Part shown: piece by piece, positions 52,873 through 61,347 of the stretch | Layout of the letters: the number at the start of each line of letters is the position of its first letter | Numbering within the stretch: position 1 is the first letter of the stretch | DNA from: Pseudidiomarina salinarum | GTDB taxonomy: Bacteria; Pseudomonadota; Gammaproteobacteria; Enterobacterales; Alteromonadaceae | Assembly: GCF_000753715.1 (NCBI RefSeq) | Contig: NZ_JPER01000001.1 | Location: 248,001 to 312,000, forward strand | DNA length: 64,000 bases | Direction: 5' to 3' | Translations under genes and position numbers: made by a program | The notes under the pieces: model-generated | The model's database searches: none | Seen by the model: the letters and a program-made list of their open reading frames with translations, nothing else | Told to the model about the DNA's origin: nothing

Positions 52873-53817
52873 ATGGAGATTGTACTAGCTAATCCGCGGG
52901 GCTTTTGCGCCGGCGTTGATCGTGCGATCACCATTGTCGAGCGTGCGCTGGAAATTTTTGAACCGCCGATTTATGTGCGTCATGAAGTGGTGCATAACAA
53001 ATACGTAGTGGATTCGCTGCGTCAGCGCGGCGCCGTTTTTGTTGAAGAACTCGACGAAATTCCCGATGACAATATTGTTATCTTTTCTGCCCATGGCGTT
53101 TCCCAGGCCGTGCGTCAGGCCGCCAAAGACCGTGGCCTGCGGGTGTTTGACGCTACCTGTCCGCTGGTAACTAAGGTGCATATGGAAGTGACCCGCGCCA
53201 GCCGGAAGGGGCACGAGTGCGTGCTTATCGGCCATGCCGGCCACCCCGAAGTGGAAGGCACTATGGGCCAGTACAATAACGCCAGTGGTGGAATTTACCT
53301 GGTGGAATCGGTCGCTGATGTTGAAAAGCTGCAGGTAAAAAATCCGCAGGAACTGCATTATATGAGCCAGACCACCTTGTCGGTGGATGATACCGCGGAT
53401 GTGATCGACGCGTTGCGGGCTAAATTTCCCGATGTGCAGGGGCCGCGCAAGGACGATATCTGTTATGCCACTCAGAACCGTCAGGACGCCGTACGCGAAC
53501 TGGCCGGCGAAGTGGATGTATTGCTGGTGGTTGGCGCCCGCAATAGTTCAAACTCGAACCGGCTGCGTGAGCTGGCTGAAAAAATGGGCACAACCGCTTA
53601 TCTGATTGATGATGCTTCTTGTATTGACCGCGACTGGCTGAGCGATAAAGCGCGCGTTGGCGTTACTGCGGGAGCCTCGGCCCCCGAGGTGCTGGTACAG
53701 GACGTGATCCGCCAGCTGCAGGAATGGGGCGGTACCACGGCACGTGAGCGCAGTGGTCGCCTGGAAAACATCACTTTTTCAATTCCGCCTGAGCTGCGCG
53801 TAACTAACGTCGGGTAA
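52873..53817 (+). CDS. ispH: 4-hydroxy-3-methylbut-2-enyl diphosphate reductase
   Basis: IspH is the last enzyme of the non-mevalonate isoprenoid pathway. The 314-residue protein has the three Fe-S cysteines at 12 ([10 protein letters not shown]), 96 ([10 protein letters not shown]) and 197 ([11 protein letters not shown]), plus SSNSNRL and GASAPE. AGGAGG precedes the ATG. Its 3' end lies only 3 bp from the convergent pilin gene and I see no terminator between them. Confidence 0.97.
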   Translation: MEIVLANPRGFCAGVDRAITIVERALEIFEPPIYVRHEVVHNKYVVDSLRQRGAVFVEELDEIPDDNIVIFSAHGVSQAVRQAAKDRGLRVFDATCPLVTKVHMEVTRASRKGHECVLIGHAGHPEVEGTMGQYNNASGGIYLVESVADVEKLQVKNPQELHYMSQTTLSVDDTADVIDALRAKFPDVQGPRKDDICYATQNRQDAVRELAGEVDVLLVVGARNSSNSNRLRELAEKMGTTAYLIDDASCIDRDWLSDKARVGVTAGASAPEVLVQDVIRQLQEWGGTTARERSGRLENITFSIPPELRVTNVG

Positions 53818-53820
53818 ACC

Positions 53821-54201
53821 TTACCAACATTCGGCCGGCGTTTTCTCGTCATTATGGTTAAGACTGATGCTGGTACAGTTCACATCTCCCGTCTGACTAC
53901 CGGTGGCGGTTGCGGTCAGCGTGTAAGTTTCCATGCCGACATTGCTGGTACTGAAGCTGTAGTACTGGCTGCTGGGAGTGACATTCAGCGAGGCCAGGTC
54001 AGCGTAGCTGCTGTTGCGTAAGCGCCACTCTTCCTGCGCCATTTGCAGTTCAAGCAGCTGGGCGATAGCATCAGCGCGGCGCGCTTCCTGCACGTAGCCA
54101 ACATAAGACGGATAGGCGATGGCGCCGAGAATGCCGATGATGGCAATCACCACCATTAATTCAATCAGGGTTATACCTTTCAACGTTTTTTTAACTTGCA
54201 T
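53821..54201 (-). CDS. pilE: Type IV minor pilin PilE-like
   Basis: The 126-residue protein has a prepilin leader, the cleavage site KG|ITLIEL and the long hydrophobic helix MVVIAIIGILGAIAYPSYVGYVQEARRADA. Two cysteines near the C-terminus (VNCTS, AECW) can make the usual D-loop. AGGGGGAA precedes the ATG. In pseudomonads pilE ends the fimT-pilV-pilW-pilX-pilY1 cluster on the same strand; here it faces the other way and shares a divergent promoter region with fimT. Confidence 0.88.
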   Translation of the reverse strand: MQVKKTLKGITLIELMVVIAIIGILGAIAYPSYVGYVQEARRADAIAQLLELQMAQEEWRLRNSSYADLASLNVTPSSQYYSFSTSNVGMETYTLTATATGSQTGDVNCTSISLNHNDEKTPAECW

Positions 54202-54301
54202 TTATTCCCCCTGTCGTAAAAGATGATTTTTTGCACTATGATGTAACTGACTAGCATTTAAGGGCTCTGTTATTTGATACGCTATTTTCAGATGGAACGC
54301 A

Positions 54302-54865
54302 ATGCGCACTATACATACAGTTAACAGCGGCTTAGGCCGGGTTGCCGGCTTCACTTTAATTGAAGCTATGGTAACCCTGGTCATCCTGAGTCTGGTACTG
54401 GGCGCCGGGGTGCCGGCAATGCTCGATATCGCCCGCACGATGCGGCTGCAGAGCGCGGCTCAGGATTCCTATGCGTTGTTGCAGTATGCCCGCTCGGACG
54501 CTTTGCGCAGCGGTGAAGAGCGCTTTGTTGTATGGCAACAGGATGGTACCAACTGGTGCGCCGCGGTAACCGATCGCAATAACTGCAATTGTCTGACAGA
54601 AAATTGCAGTATTGACGGGGTATTGCGGGCGCAGTCGAGCGATAATTTTACTGGCGTTACGCTGGCCGGAGCCAACTTCAGCAGCGGCAGCTATACCCGC
54701 TTTGATGCTGTTCGCGGGTTAGCCGAAGGGCATGCCGGCAGTGTGCGTTATCAGCTACTCGAAAATGGGGTAATGGACGCCGAAGTGCGGGTTATTGTAA
54801 GTGTGCTGGGGCGCGTGCGCTACTGCCAGTTAGGCGACATTGGGGGTTATCCGACATGCACATGA
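54302..54865 (+). CDS. fimT: GspH/FimT-type minor pilin
   Basis: The 187-residue protein begins with a short leader and AG|FTLIEAMVTLVILSLVLGAG, the type IV pilin-like N-terminus with Glu5, then a GspH-like head with cysteines (NWCAAV, NCNCLTENC). It should be a minor pilin priming pilus assembly. It overlaps pilW by 10 bp and leads a four-gene rightward operon. FimT versus FimU cannot be separated here. Confidence 0.87.
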   Translation: MRTIHTVNSGLGRVAGFTLIEAMVTLVILSLVLGAGVPAMLDIARTMRLQSAAQDSYALLQYARSDALRSGEERFVVWQQDGTNWCAAVTDRNNCNCLTENCSIDGVLRAQSSDNFTGVTLAGANFSSGSYTRFDAVRGLAEGHAGSVRYQLLENGVMDAEVRVIVSVLGRVRYCQLGDIGGYPTCT

Positions 54866-55485
54866 TATCAGGCCATTCCCGCCAGCGCGGTTTGTCGCTG
54901 GTGGAACTGATGATCACGATTTCGCTGGGGCTGCTGTTGATGGCGGCACTGACCGCCGTATTTTCCAATACGCTTGGCGTGAATTCACGAAGTCTGCAGC
55001 AAAGCCAGCTGAATGAAGAAGCGAACGCGCTGATGGCTCTGATGACAGGGGACTTACGCCGGGCCGGCTACCGTGCCGATGCTGAACTGCTGATTACTGA
55101 TCCCGCTGCCGCCATTACGGCCTTTGATAACTCAATTACTATCACCAACTATAGTGGCGAACCAGCGAACAGCTGCATTAGCTTCAGCTACGATGAAAAT
55201 AAAAACGGCCTGCATGATGGCGCAGCAGAAAACTTTGGCTATCGCTTGCAGGGCGCTCTGGTGCAGCGGCGGCAGAGTTCGGCCAGTTGTACTTCAAATG
55301 GTTGGCAGAGCCTGACCAGTACCGATATGGTGCGGGTTACCGGGCTGACGTTTACGCTGACCGAACGTATGCTCGACTTGGTTAATGAACAAGTGATTGA
55401 TGTGAATCTGCAACTGGCGCTGGCAGATGACCCTACGCTTACCCGCGAGCTGTCAACACAGGTGGTAATCCGCAATGCGTTCTGA
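54856..55485 (+). CDS. pilW: Minor pilin PilW-like
   Basis: The 209-residue protein has RG|LSLVELMITISLGLLLMAAL, typical of PilW, and a PilW-like head with two cysteines (NSCISFSYDENKNG and ASCTSNGW). It overlaps fimT by 10 bp and the next gene by 11 bp, so the set is translationally coupled. PilW family proteins form part of the tip complex. Confidence 0.87.
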   Translation: MHMISGHSRQRGLSLVELMITISLGLLLMAALTAVFSNTLGVNSRSLQQSQLNEEANALMALMTGDLRRAGYRADAELLITDPAAAITAFDNSITITNYSGEPANSCISFSYDENKNGLHDGAAENFGYRLQGALVQRRQSSASCTSNGWQSLTSTDMVRVTGLTFTLTERMLDLVNEQVIDVNLQLALADDPTLTRELSTQVVIRNAF

Positions 55486-56599
55486 TGTCACGGTTTTATC
55501 CGGCTCCAACCGGGGGTTCGCGACGCTGACTCTGACGGTACTGCTGCTGGCGATCATTATTCTGGTTACCTTATACACCGCGCGTTTTAAGGTGCAGGAG
55601 CAGCGCATCATGCGCAACCATATCGCCAGTCAGGAAGCGATGATGGTGGCTGAAGCCGCCCTGGAACAAGTAGTGATGCGGGTCAATGATGATCGTACTA
55701 ATCTGAATCGCACTCTGACCGGTGTTATTGGTGCTGCCACTTATTCAGCCACGCTTAGCGGCCAGCGCTTTGAGGATACCCCGCGTGGCGCCGTGGATAT
55801 TGTCAATGTGGACTTAACGGCTAATTCAGCCGATGGCCGCGGGGTGCGATCCCTGGGCATGAAACTGGCGGTGATTCCGTTGGTGCGCCGCTCGCCGGAT
55901 GTCCCGGTTGCGATTCGCGGTAGTATGAATGTATCCGGTAGCTTCCAGATTGTGGCTAACCCCGATGGCGGCGGCGATGGCGTGCCGTTGTCGATCTGGA
56001 CCAGCGATAACGTGGATATTAATGGTAACGGCACCACTTGCGGCCAGCAGGAGTTTGATGCTGGCAATTGCTCGTCGCAGCCGTTCAGCGAACGCGGCGA
56101 CCACGGTATGGACATACTGGATAACGATCCTAATTTTCCGGACGATCTTCTGGATTATCTGTTCGGCGTGCCTGAAGCCAATTGGGAAGATCTGCGGGCA
56201 ATGGCCGAAGTGGAATACACCAGCTGTGACAATCTGGGACCAGCTTCAACTGGCTTGATCTGGGTAACCGGTGCTTGCTCACTGGGTTCCGGTGATGTTA
56301 TCGGGAGTGCCGATGAGCCGGTAGCTTTAATCGTGCAGAATGCTGATCTGACCATGAACGGCGGTGCCACTATTTATGGCATGGTATTCGGCTTTAATAC
56401 GCCCGGCAATACCACGCCTTATGATTTCAAGATGAACGGCGGCGCCATGGTTGAGGGCGCAGTGATGTCAAACCGGGATCCGGATTTATCTAATGGTAAC
56501 CTGACGGTTCGTTACAACGGGCAAGTATTAACTAACGTGGTAACCAACGGTGCGTTCCGGCGTGTTCACCGGGTGGGAGGTAGCTGGCATGATTTCTGA
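55475..56599 (+). CDS. PilX-like minor pilin, unusually long
   Basis: The 374-residue protein starts with the PilX-type N-terminus RGFATLTLTVLLLAIIILVTLYTAR, then MVAEAALEQVV. Normal PilX proteins are about 170-200 residues. The extra part contains repeats such as IRGSMNVSGSFQI, LTMNGGATIYGMVFG and KMNGGAMVEGAVMSN, which suggest a beta-helix-like domain. It overlaps pilW and the next gene by 11 bp each. The position fits PilX, but the long C-terminal region makes the exact role uncertain. Confidence 0.72.
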   Translation: MRSDVTVLSGSNRGFATLTLTVLLLAIIILVTLYTARFKVQEQRIMRNHIASQEAMMVAEAALEQVVMRVNDDRTNLNRTLTGVIGAATYSATLSGQRFEDTPRGAVDIVNVDLTANSADGRGVRSLGMKLAVIPLVRRSPDVPVAIRGSMNVSGSFQIVANPDGGGDGVPLSIWTSDNVDINGNGTTCGQQEFDAGNCSSQPFSERGDHGMDILDNDPNFPDDLLDYLFGVPEANWEDLRAMAEVEYTSCDNLGPASTGLIWVTGACSLGSGDVIGSADEPVALIVQNADLTMNGGATIYGMVFGFNTPGNTTPYDFKMNGGAMVEGAVMSNRDPDLSNGNLTVRYNGQVLTNVVTNGAFRRVHRVGGSWHDF

Positions 56600-58511
56600 T
56601 CGACGCACACGAGGCTTTACTTTTGTTGAACTGCTGGTGGCCCTGCTCATTATTGCGGTAGGCGTTGCCGGGCTGGTCAGTTTACAGCGCACCTTTATTC
56701 AGAGTTCGACCCGGGCGGCCGAACGCACGGCGGCGCTGGAAATTGCCCAGCAACAGCTGGAGCAGTTACGTTTTACTGAATACGCGAACATCAGTTCGGG
56801 TAGTACTACGGTCTCCCGGGATAACAAAAATTACACCCTGAACTGGCAGGTAGACCCTTATTATTACGCGGATGCCTGGCTGACTACCGGCGACACCGGC
56901 CTGCCTGATCCGTTGCCGGCGCAGCCAGACTCGAAAGCCATCACCATAGACGTTGACTGGGTTGCCCGCGGTGGTGAGGGGCAAAGCTTGTTACTTGAAG
57001 CCTGGTTAAGCCGCATTACCGCCCGTGATGGTGGTCTGGTGGTGACATCACCAGCGCCCAGACCTGGCCCTAAAGTGGTCTATAATCCCGGGGCTGCACC
57101 TGAAGTTATTGCCGTGAAGCTGACTGACGATGACTCCGCGGTCGCTTATCAAATCAAAGAAACCACCAAGCCGACGCCCCAGGTTGAGCGTCGCGGTGAT
57201 AAGTTGCAGGTGACTTTTAATACGGTGACTTATGATGAAGCCACGCAAACCCAGCGGGTGGAGGACTTTGTCACGGTAAACTGCAGTTGTCGCTTTACCG
57301 GTATCGGTAATGAAGGATTTGAGCCCAACCGGCTGATACTGCAGGATGGCCGCCTGGCGCTGGATCCGCAGGCCGGGGAGCAGCTAGATAATAAAATGCA
57401 GGGCGAGCCGGCTGACGGCGATCAACCGGTACTTTGTGCCCAATGCTGTCGCGATCATCACGATAACAACGAGATGGTGAACGCCGGACTGGTTTACCGG
57501 CAGGAGGCTTTATCTGACCGGTTGCCGAGCGGCGATCACCGGCATTTCCGCTATGATAACGGGCAACTGGTACAGGCCGCACTTACCGATGTCTATCAGG
57601 AGTCGTGTCGGATGCGCCGCATCGGCGGTTATTATGCCATGTATCCGGACTGGCAGTTCCGTGCCCTGACCGCAACCAGTGCTGATTACCTGATTGACAG
57701 TGCCGGAGCCGCTGCTTACACCGATTACGTGCGCGATGTAGTACGGGCGTTGGTAACCGGCGGAAGTATGCCGGCGCCACTTGCGGACAGAGATATGACG
57801 GTATTGCCGGGCGCTTATCAGCTGATAGGCCGGGGCATTTACCTTGATGATATGACACCTGATCATCTGCAGGCGGTGCAGACCGCCATTATCAACAATG
57901 AACCCGACTGGCTGGCCAAGGTGCCTTTCTACGAAGTGAACCTGACGCTACTGGCAGACTGGTCGGCCTCGCAGCCGGCGGTCGCCGAGGTAACCAATGA
58001 ACCGATTCAGACCCTGGTCGACCCGATCAATGACTTTTACGGTACCTATTCCCGGGGCCGGGTGAATGCCACCAGTGGTGGCGAGTCGGTAATGACCATT
58101 ACCGCCCGCGAAGGCAACGCCAGCGTGCTGGGTAGTATCAGCATTCATCCGGATGAGATGGCGGACCTCACCAGTAGCCTGACGGTAACTGTTGATGATG
58201 ACAGCAACTCCAATGGCACTACGCTGTACTCGGTTACCGGTGAGGTCAACTGTCTGGATATCTATCAGCAGGCCTGTAAGCAGAACCAGTATAAAGATGT
58301 GCAGGTGACTACCTCGAACCTCAATGTGACCTGTAGCTATTCGAAGCAGGGCAGCGCCGATACCGGCAACTTCGCCTGTAACGGGGTTCCCGCCGGTACC
58401 AACCTGGATATTTACTTCAGCAAGCCGGGCTTTACCTTTAATCCGTCAGTGATTCAGGTGACTAACCTCAGCAGCAATGAAACACACAGTGTGCTGATGA
58501 CTGAAAACTAA
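56589..58511 (+). CDS. Giant PilV-like prepilin with large cysteine-rich C-terminal domain
   Basis: The 640-residue protein has a clear prepilin N-terminus, RRTRG|FTFVELLVALLIIAVG, and a PilV-type helix continuing to ALEIAQQQLEQLRF. PilV is normally under 250 residues; here ~550 extra residues follow. They hold ten cysteines, including CxxCC followed by a His pair in LCAQCCRDHHDN at ~285, then later singles. I start at ATG 56589, with GGAGG 8 nt before; an in-frame ATG 39 nt upstream lies inside the PilX-like gene. The region resembles no domain I can name. It ends the operon where pilY1 would stand in a typical cluster, so a tip-adhesin role is possible. Confidence 0.75.
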   Translation: MISDRRTRGFTFVELLVALLIIAVGVAGLVSLQRTFIQSSTRAAERTAALEIAQQQLEQLRFTEYANISSGSTTVSRDNKNYTLNWQVDPYYYADAWLTTGDTGLPDPLPAQPDSKAITIDVDWVARGGEGQSLLLEAWLSRITARDGGLVVTSPAPRPGPKVVYNPGAAPEVIAVKLTDDDSAVAYQIKETTKPTPQVERRGDKLQVTFNTVTYDEATQTQRVEDFVTVNCSCRFTGIGNEGFEPNRLILQDGRLALDPQAGEQLDNKMQGEPADGDQPVLCAQCCRDHHDNNEMVNAGLVYRQEALSDRLPSGDHRHFRYDNGQLVQAALTDVYQESCRMRRIGGYYAMYPDWQFRALTATSADYLIDSAGAAAYTDYVRDVVRALVTGGSMPAPLADRDMTVLPGAYQLIGRGIYLDDMTPDHLQAVQTAIINNEPDWLAKVPFYEVNLTLLADWSASQPAVAEVTNEPIQTLVDPINDFYGTYSRGRVNATSGGESVMTITAREGNASVLGSISIHPDEMADLTSSLTVTVDDDSNSNGTTLYSVTGEVNCLDIYQQACKQNQYKDVQVTTSNLNVTCSYSKQGSADTGNFACNGVPAGTNLDIYFSKPGFTFNPSVIQVTNLSSNETHSVLMTEN

Positions 58512-58523
58512 GCGTTGATTGTT

Positions 58524-58548
58524 CTACCACAGGGTGAACCTGTGGTAG
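58524..58548. repeat. Perfect 10-bp palindrome between pilus and ccm operons
   Basis: CTACCACAGG (58524-58533) and CCTGTGGTAG (58539-58548) pair around GTGAA. There is no T-run, so it is not a standard terminator. The arm TACCACAGG resembles the arm TACCACGGG of the REP palindromes, but the order of the arms is reversed and there is no GTAG-headed core. Confidence 0.6.
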
Positions 58549-58593
58549 GATCAGCCTTAATTTGATGTTGCCAGAGCAGAGCCAGAGCCGTCC

Positions 58594-59229
58594 ATGACCA
58601 TGGTTGTCAACGCCCAGCAGTTAACTTCAGTGCGTGCTGGCCGTACTTTATTTGCCGATTTAGACGTGCAGGTAGAGGCCGGCGGCGTATTGCATGTGCA
58701 AGGCCCCAATGGTGCTGGCAAATCAACCCTGTTACGTATTATCGCGGGGCTGCTGCAGCCGCTGCAGGGGCAGGTGGAACTGTTTGGTGAGCCGGCTGAT
58801 GTCGATCGGGAACAGTGGCAGCGGCGCTTGTTGTTTATCGGCCATAAGCCGGGCGTTAAAAGTGAACTTACCGCGCTTGAAAACCTTGAATTACAGGCTG
58901 GCTTTGACGGGGTTGTTATCGATGACCCCTGGCAGTTGGCCGAAACCGTTGGCCTGCTCGGGCTGGAAGATATTTCCGCGCAGCAGTTATCCGCCGGCCA
59001 GCAGCGCCGTATCGCGCTGGCACGGTTATGGTTCAGCCCGGCACCCTTGTGGATTCTGGATGAGCCGTTCACGGCGCTGGATCAGCCTGGCATCGAACTG
59101 CTGCAGCAACGCTTTGCCGAACATACCGGGCATGGCGGCACCCTGATTCTTACTTCCCATCAGCCACTCAGCTGGCAACCGCCACAGCTTCAGCAGCTCA
59201 TTATCCGGAGCCCGGAAGCGCATGATTAA
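58594..59229 (+). CDS. ccmA: Heme exporter ATP-binding protein CcmA
   Basis: The 211-residue ABC ATPase has Walker A GPNGAGKSTLLR, signature LSAGQQRRIAL, Walker B LWILDEPFTALD and a switch His in TSHQP. With CcmB, CcmC and CcmD it drives release of holo-CcmE in system I cytochrome c maturation. It leads the ccm operon and overlaps ccmB by 8 bp. Confidence 0.95.
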   Translation: MTMVVNAQQLTSVRAGRTLFADLDVQVEAGGVLHVQGPNGAGKSTLLRIIAGLLQPLQGQVELFGEPADVDREQWQRRLLFIGHKPGVKSELTALENLELQAGFDGVVIDDPWQLAETVGLLGLEDISAQQLSAGQQRRIALARLWFSPAPLWILDEPFTALDQPGIELLQQRFAEHTGHGGTLILTSHQPLSWQPPQLQQLIIRSPEAHD

Positions 59230-59905
59230 GGCTTCAACCTGGCAGGTGGTGAAAACCCTGATGCGGCGCGACCTGAAAGTGGCGCTGCGCCGGCGTAGCG
59301 ATATCATCAATCCGCTGTTGTTCGTGCTGATGGTGGTGTCGTTATTCCCGCTGGCCGTGGGGCCTGGCCCTGATGTGCTGGGGCGTATTGCGGCCGGGGT
59401 GATCTGGGTGACTGCCTTGCTGGCGGCGCTGCTGGGCTCGGAGCGGCTATTCCGTGATGATTATCTGGACGGTAGCCTGGAGCAGATGATTTTGTTGCCG
59501 GTACCGCTGCCGGTGCTGGCGCTGGCAAAAATTGCTATTCACTGGCTGCTGAGCGGCCTGCCGCTCGTGATCCTGGCGCCGCTGGCCGCCTTACTACTGA
59601 AATTACCGGTGGAAGGCTGGAGCACCTTGCTGCTGACCTTATTGCTGGGGACGCCGATTCTGAGTGCGCTGACCGCTATCGGTGCGGCGCTGACAGTAAG
59701 TTTAGGGCGCGGTGGCGCGTTACTGAGCCTGTTATTGCTACCCTTATTTATCCCGCTGCTGATCTTTGCGGCGGCGGCAGTTGAGGGCGCACTGGTGGGT
59801 GCGCCGGTAGTGGGTCAGGTGGTATTATTAGCCGGACTGATGGTGTTAACCCTGACGCTGGCGCCGCTGGCGGTGGCGGGTGCGATACGAGTGAGTGTGA
59901 ACTGA
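59222..59905 (+). CDS. ccmB: Heme exporter membrane protein CcmB
   Basis: The 227-residue protein has about six hydrophobic helices, with RRDLKVALRRRSDIINPLLF at the start and LGSERLFRDDYLDGSLEQ after helix 3, both CcmB hallmarks. It is the membrane partner of CcmA. One base separates it from ccmC. Confidence 0.95.
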   Translation: MIKASTWQVVKTLMRRDLKVALRRRSDIINPLLFVLMVVSLFPLAVGPGPDVLGRIAAGVIWVTALLAALLGSERLFRDDYLDGSLEQMILLPVPLPVLALAKIAIHWLLSGLPLVILAPLAALLLKLPVEGWSTLLLTLLLGTPILSALTAIGAALTVSLGRGGALLSLLLLPLFIPLLIFAAAAVEGALVGAPVVGQVVLLAGLMVLTLTLAPLAVAGAIRVSVN

Positions 59906-59906
59906 T

Positions 59907-60638
59907 ATGTGGCGATGGTTACATCCTTATGCAAAAGGCGAAGCGAGCTACCGGCTGTTAGGCCGCTGGCTGCCGTGGCTAACCGGCAGCGCGGTGCTGA
60001 CGATGATGGTGGGCCTGATCTGGGGCCTGTTTTATGCGCCGCCGGATTACCAGCAGGGCGACAGCTACCGGATTATTTATATCCATGTGCCGGCGGCGAT
60101 TTTCTCCATGGGCACTTATACCGCCATGGCTATTGCCGCGCTGATAGCGCTGGTATGGCAGATCCGCACCGCCGAGTGGGCCATCGCCGCCATCGCGCCG
60201 GTGGGTGCGGTACTGACCTTCATCGCCTTATTTACCGGGGCGGTGTGGGGCAAACCCATGTGGGGCACCTGGTGGGAGTGGGACGCGCGGCTGACGTCGC
60301 AACTGATCCTGCTGTTTTTATATCTGGGTGTGATTGCGCTTTACCATGCTTTCAGCGATAGCCGCACCGGTGCGAAAGCCGCCGGCATTCTGGCGCTGGT
60401 GGGGGTGGTGAACGTGCCTATTATTCATTACTCGGTGTACTGGTGGAATACCTTGCATCAGGGCGCCACTATTACCAAATTTGAAAAGCCGTCGATGGCC
60501 ACCAGCATGTTGATTCCTTTGCTGATTTGTCTGCTGGGTTTTGCGCTGATGACCGCTGCCTTTATCTGCCAGCGGCTGCGCAATGAGATTCTGCGGCAGG
60601 AATTGCACCGCGACTGGGCGCAGCAGGAGTTAAACTAA
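59907..60638 (+). CDS. ccmC: Heme chaperone-loading protein CcmC
   Basis: The 243-residue protein has six helices and the tryptophan-rich WGTWWEWDARLTSQ motif with flanking periplasmic histidines (IYIHVPAA, NVPIIHYSVYWWNTLHQG). It hands heme to CcmE. Its stop overlaps the ccmD start (TAATG). Confidence 0.96.
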   Translation: MWRWLHPYAKGEASYRLLGRWLPWLTGSAVLTMMVGLIWGLFYAPPDYQQGDSYRIIYIHVPAAIFSMGTYTAMAIAALIALVWQIRTAEWAIAAIAPVGAVLTFIALFTGAVWGKPMWGTWWEWDARLTSQLILLFLYLGVIALYHAFSDSRTGAKAAGILALVGVVNVPIIHYSVYWWNTLHQGATITKFEKPSMATSMLIPLLICLLGFALMTAAFICQRLRNEILRQELHRDWAQQELN

Positions 60639-60844
60639 TGGCCTTTTCAAGCTGGACTGAAGTAATTAGTATGGGCGGGTATGGCTTTTATGTCTGGTTG
60701 TCGTTTGGCATTTCGCTGGCGGCGCTGGCGGCCCTTATGGTACATGGCATACTGACCCGTCGCAGTTTGCAGCAGCAGAGCAAGCAGCAACAACAACGCC
60801 AGCAACGGCTGGCCCGTCGTAAACAGCAGGAGCGTAGTCGCTGA
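60638..60844 (+). CDS. ccmD: Heme exporter protein CcmD
   Basis: This 68-residue protein has one helix preceded by the usual [19 protein letters not shown] and followed by a basic, Gln-rich tail. CcmD helps release holo-CcmE from CcmABC. Its start and stop overlap neighbours by one base each (TAATG, TGATG). Confidence 0.92.
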   Translation: MAFSSWTEVISMGGYGFYVWLSFGISLAALAALMVHGILTRRSLQQQSKQQQQRQQRLARRKQQERSR

Positions 60845-61347
60845 TGATCCCTCGCCGTAAAAAACGTCTGACCTGGGTGATTTCACTCATCGCCGGTGTG
60901 GCGGTGGCTGTAAGTTTGATTCTTTATGCCCTGAATCAGAACATTGACCTCTTTTATACGCCCAGCGAAGTGTTGGCCGGCAAAGGCAAAGATCTGACGC
61001 GGCCGCAGGTTGGCCAGCGGATCCGGGTTGGCGGCATGGTGGTGGAAGATTCCGTGCGGCGCGATCCGCAAACCTTGCAGGTGCACTTTCGGGTAACCGA
61101 CACCGGGCCGGAAATGACGGTTCTGTACACCGGCATTCTGCCTGATCTGTTCCGTGAGGGGCAGGGCATTGTCGCCCAGGGCATACTGATTGAACCCGAT
61201 GTGCTGCAGGCAACAGAAGTGCTGGCGAAACATGACGAAGAATATATGCCGCCGGAACTGGCGGAAGCGATGAAGGGCATCAAGCACGTGAACCCGAATG
61301 CCCCGGATGCCTATTCTGAACCCGCCGGCGATGGTGACAAACAATGA
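60844..61347 (+). CDS. ccmE: Periplasmic heme chaperone CcmE
   Basis: The 167-residue protein has an N-terminal membrane anchor ([18 protein letters not shown]), the [19 protein letters not shown] core and the heme-binding [12 protein letters not shown], where the His binds heme covalently. Its end overlaps ccmF by 4 bp. Confidence 0.96.
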   Translation: MIPRRKKRLTWVISLIAGVAVAVSLILYALNQNIDLFYTPSEVLAGKGKDLTRPQVGQRIRVGGMVVEDSVRRDPQTLQVHFRVTDTGPEMTVLYTGILPDLFREGQGIVAQGILIEPDVLQATEVLAKHDEEYMPPELAEAMKGIKHVNPNAPDAYSEPAGDGDKQ

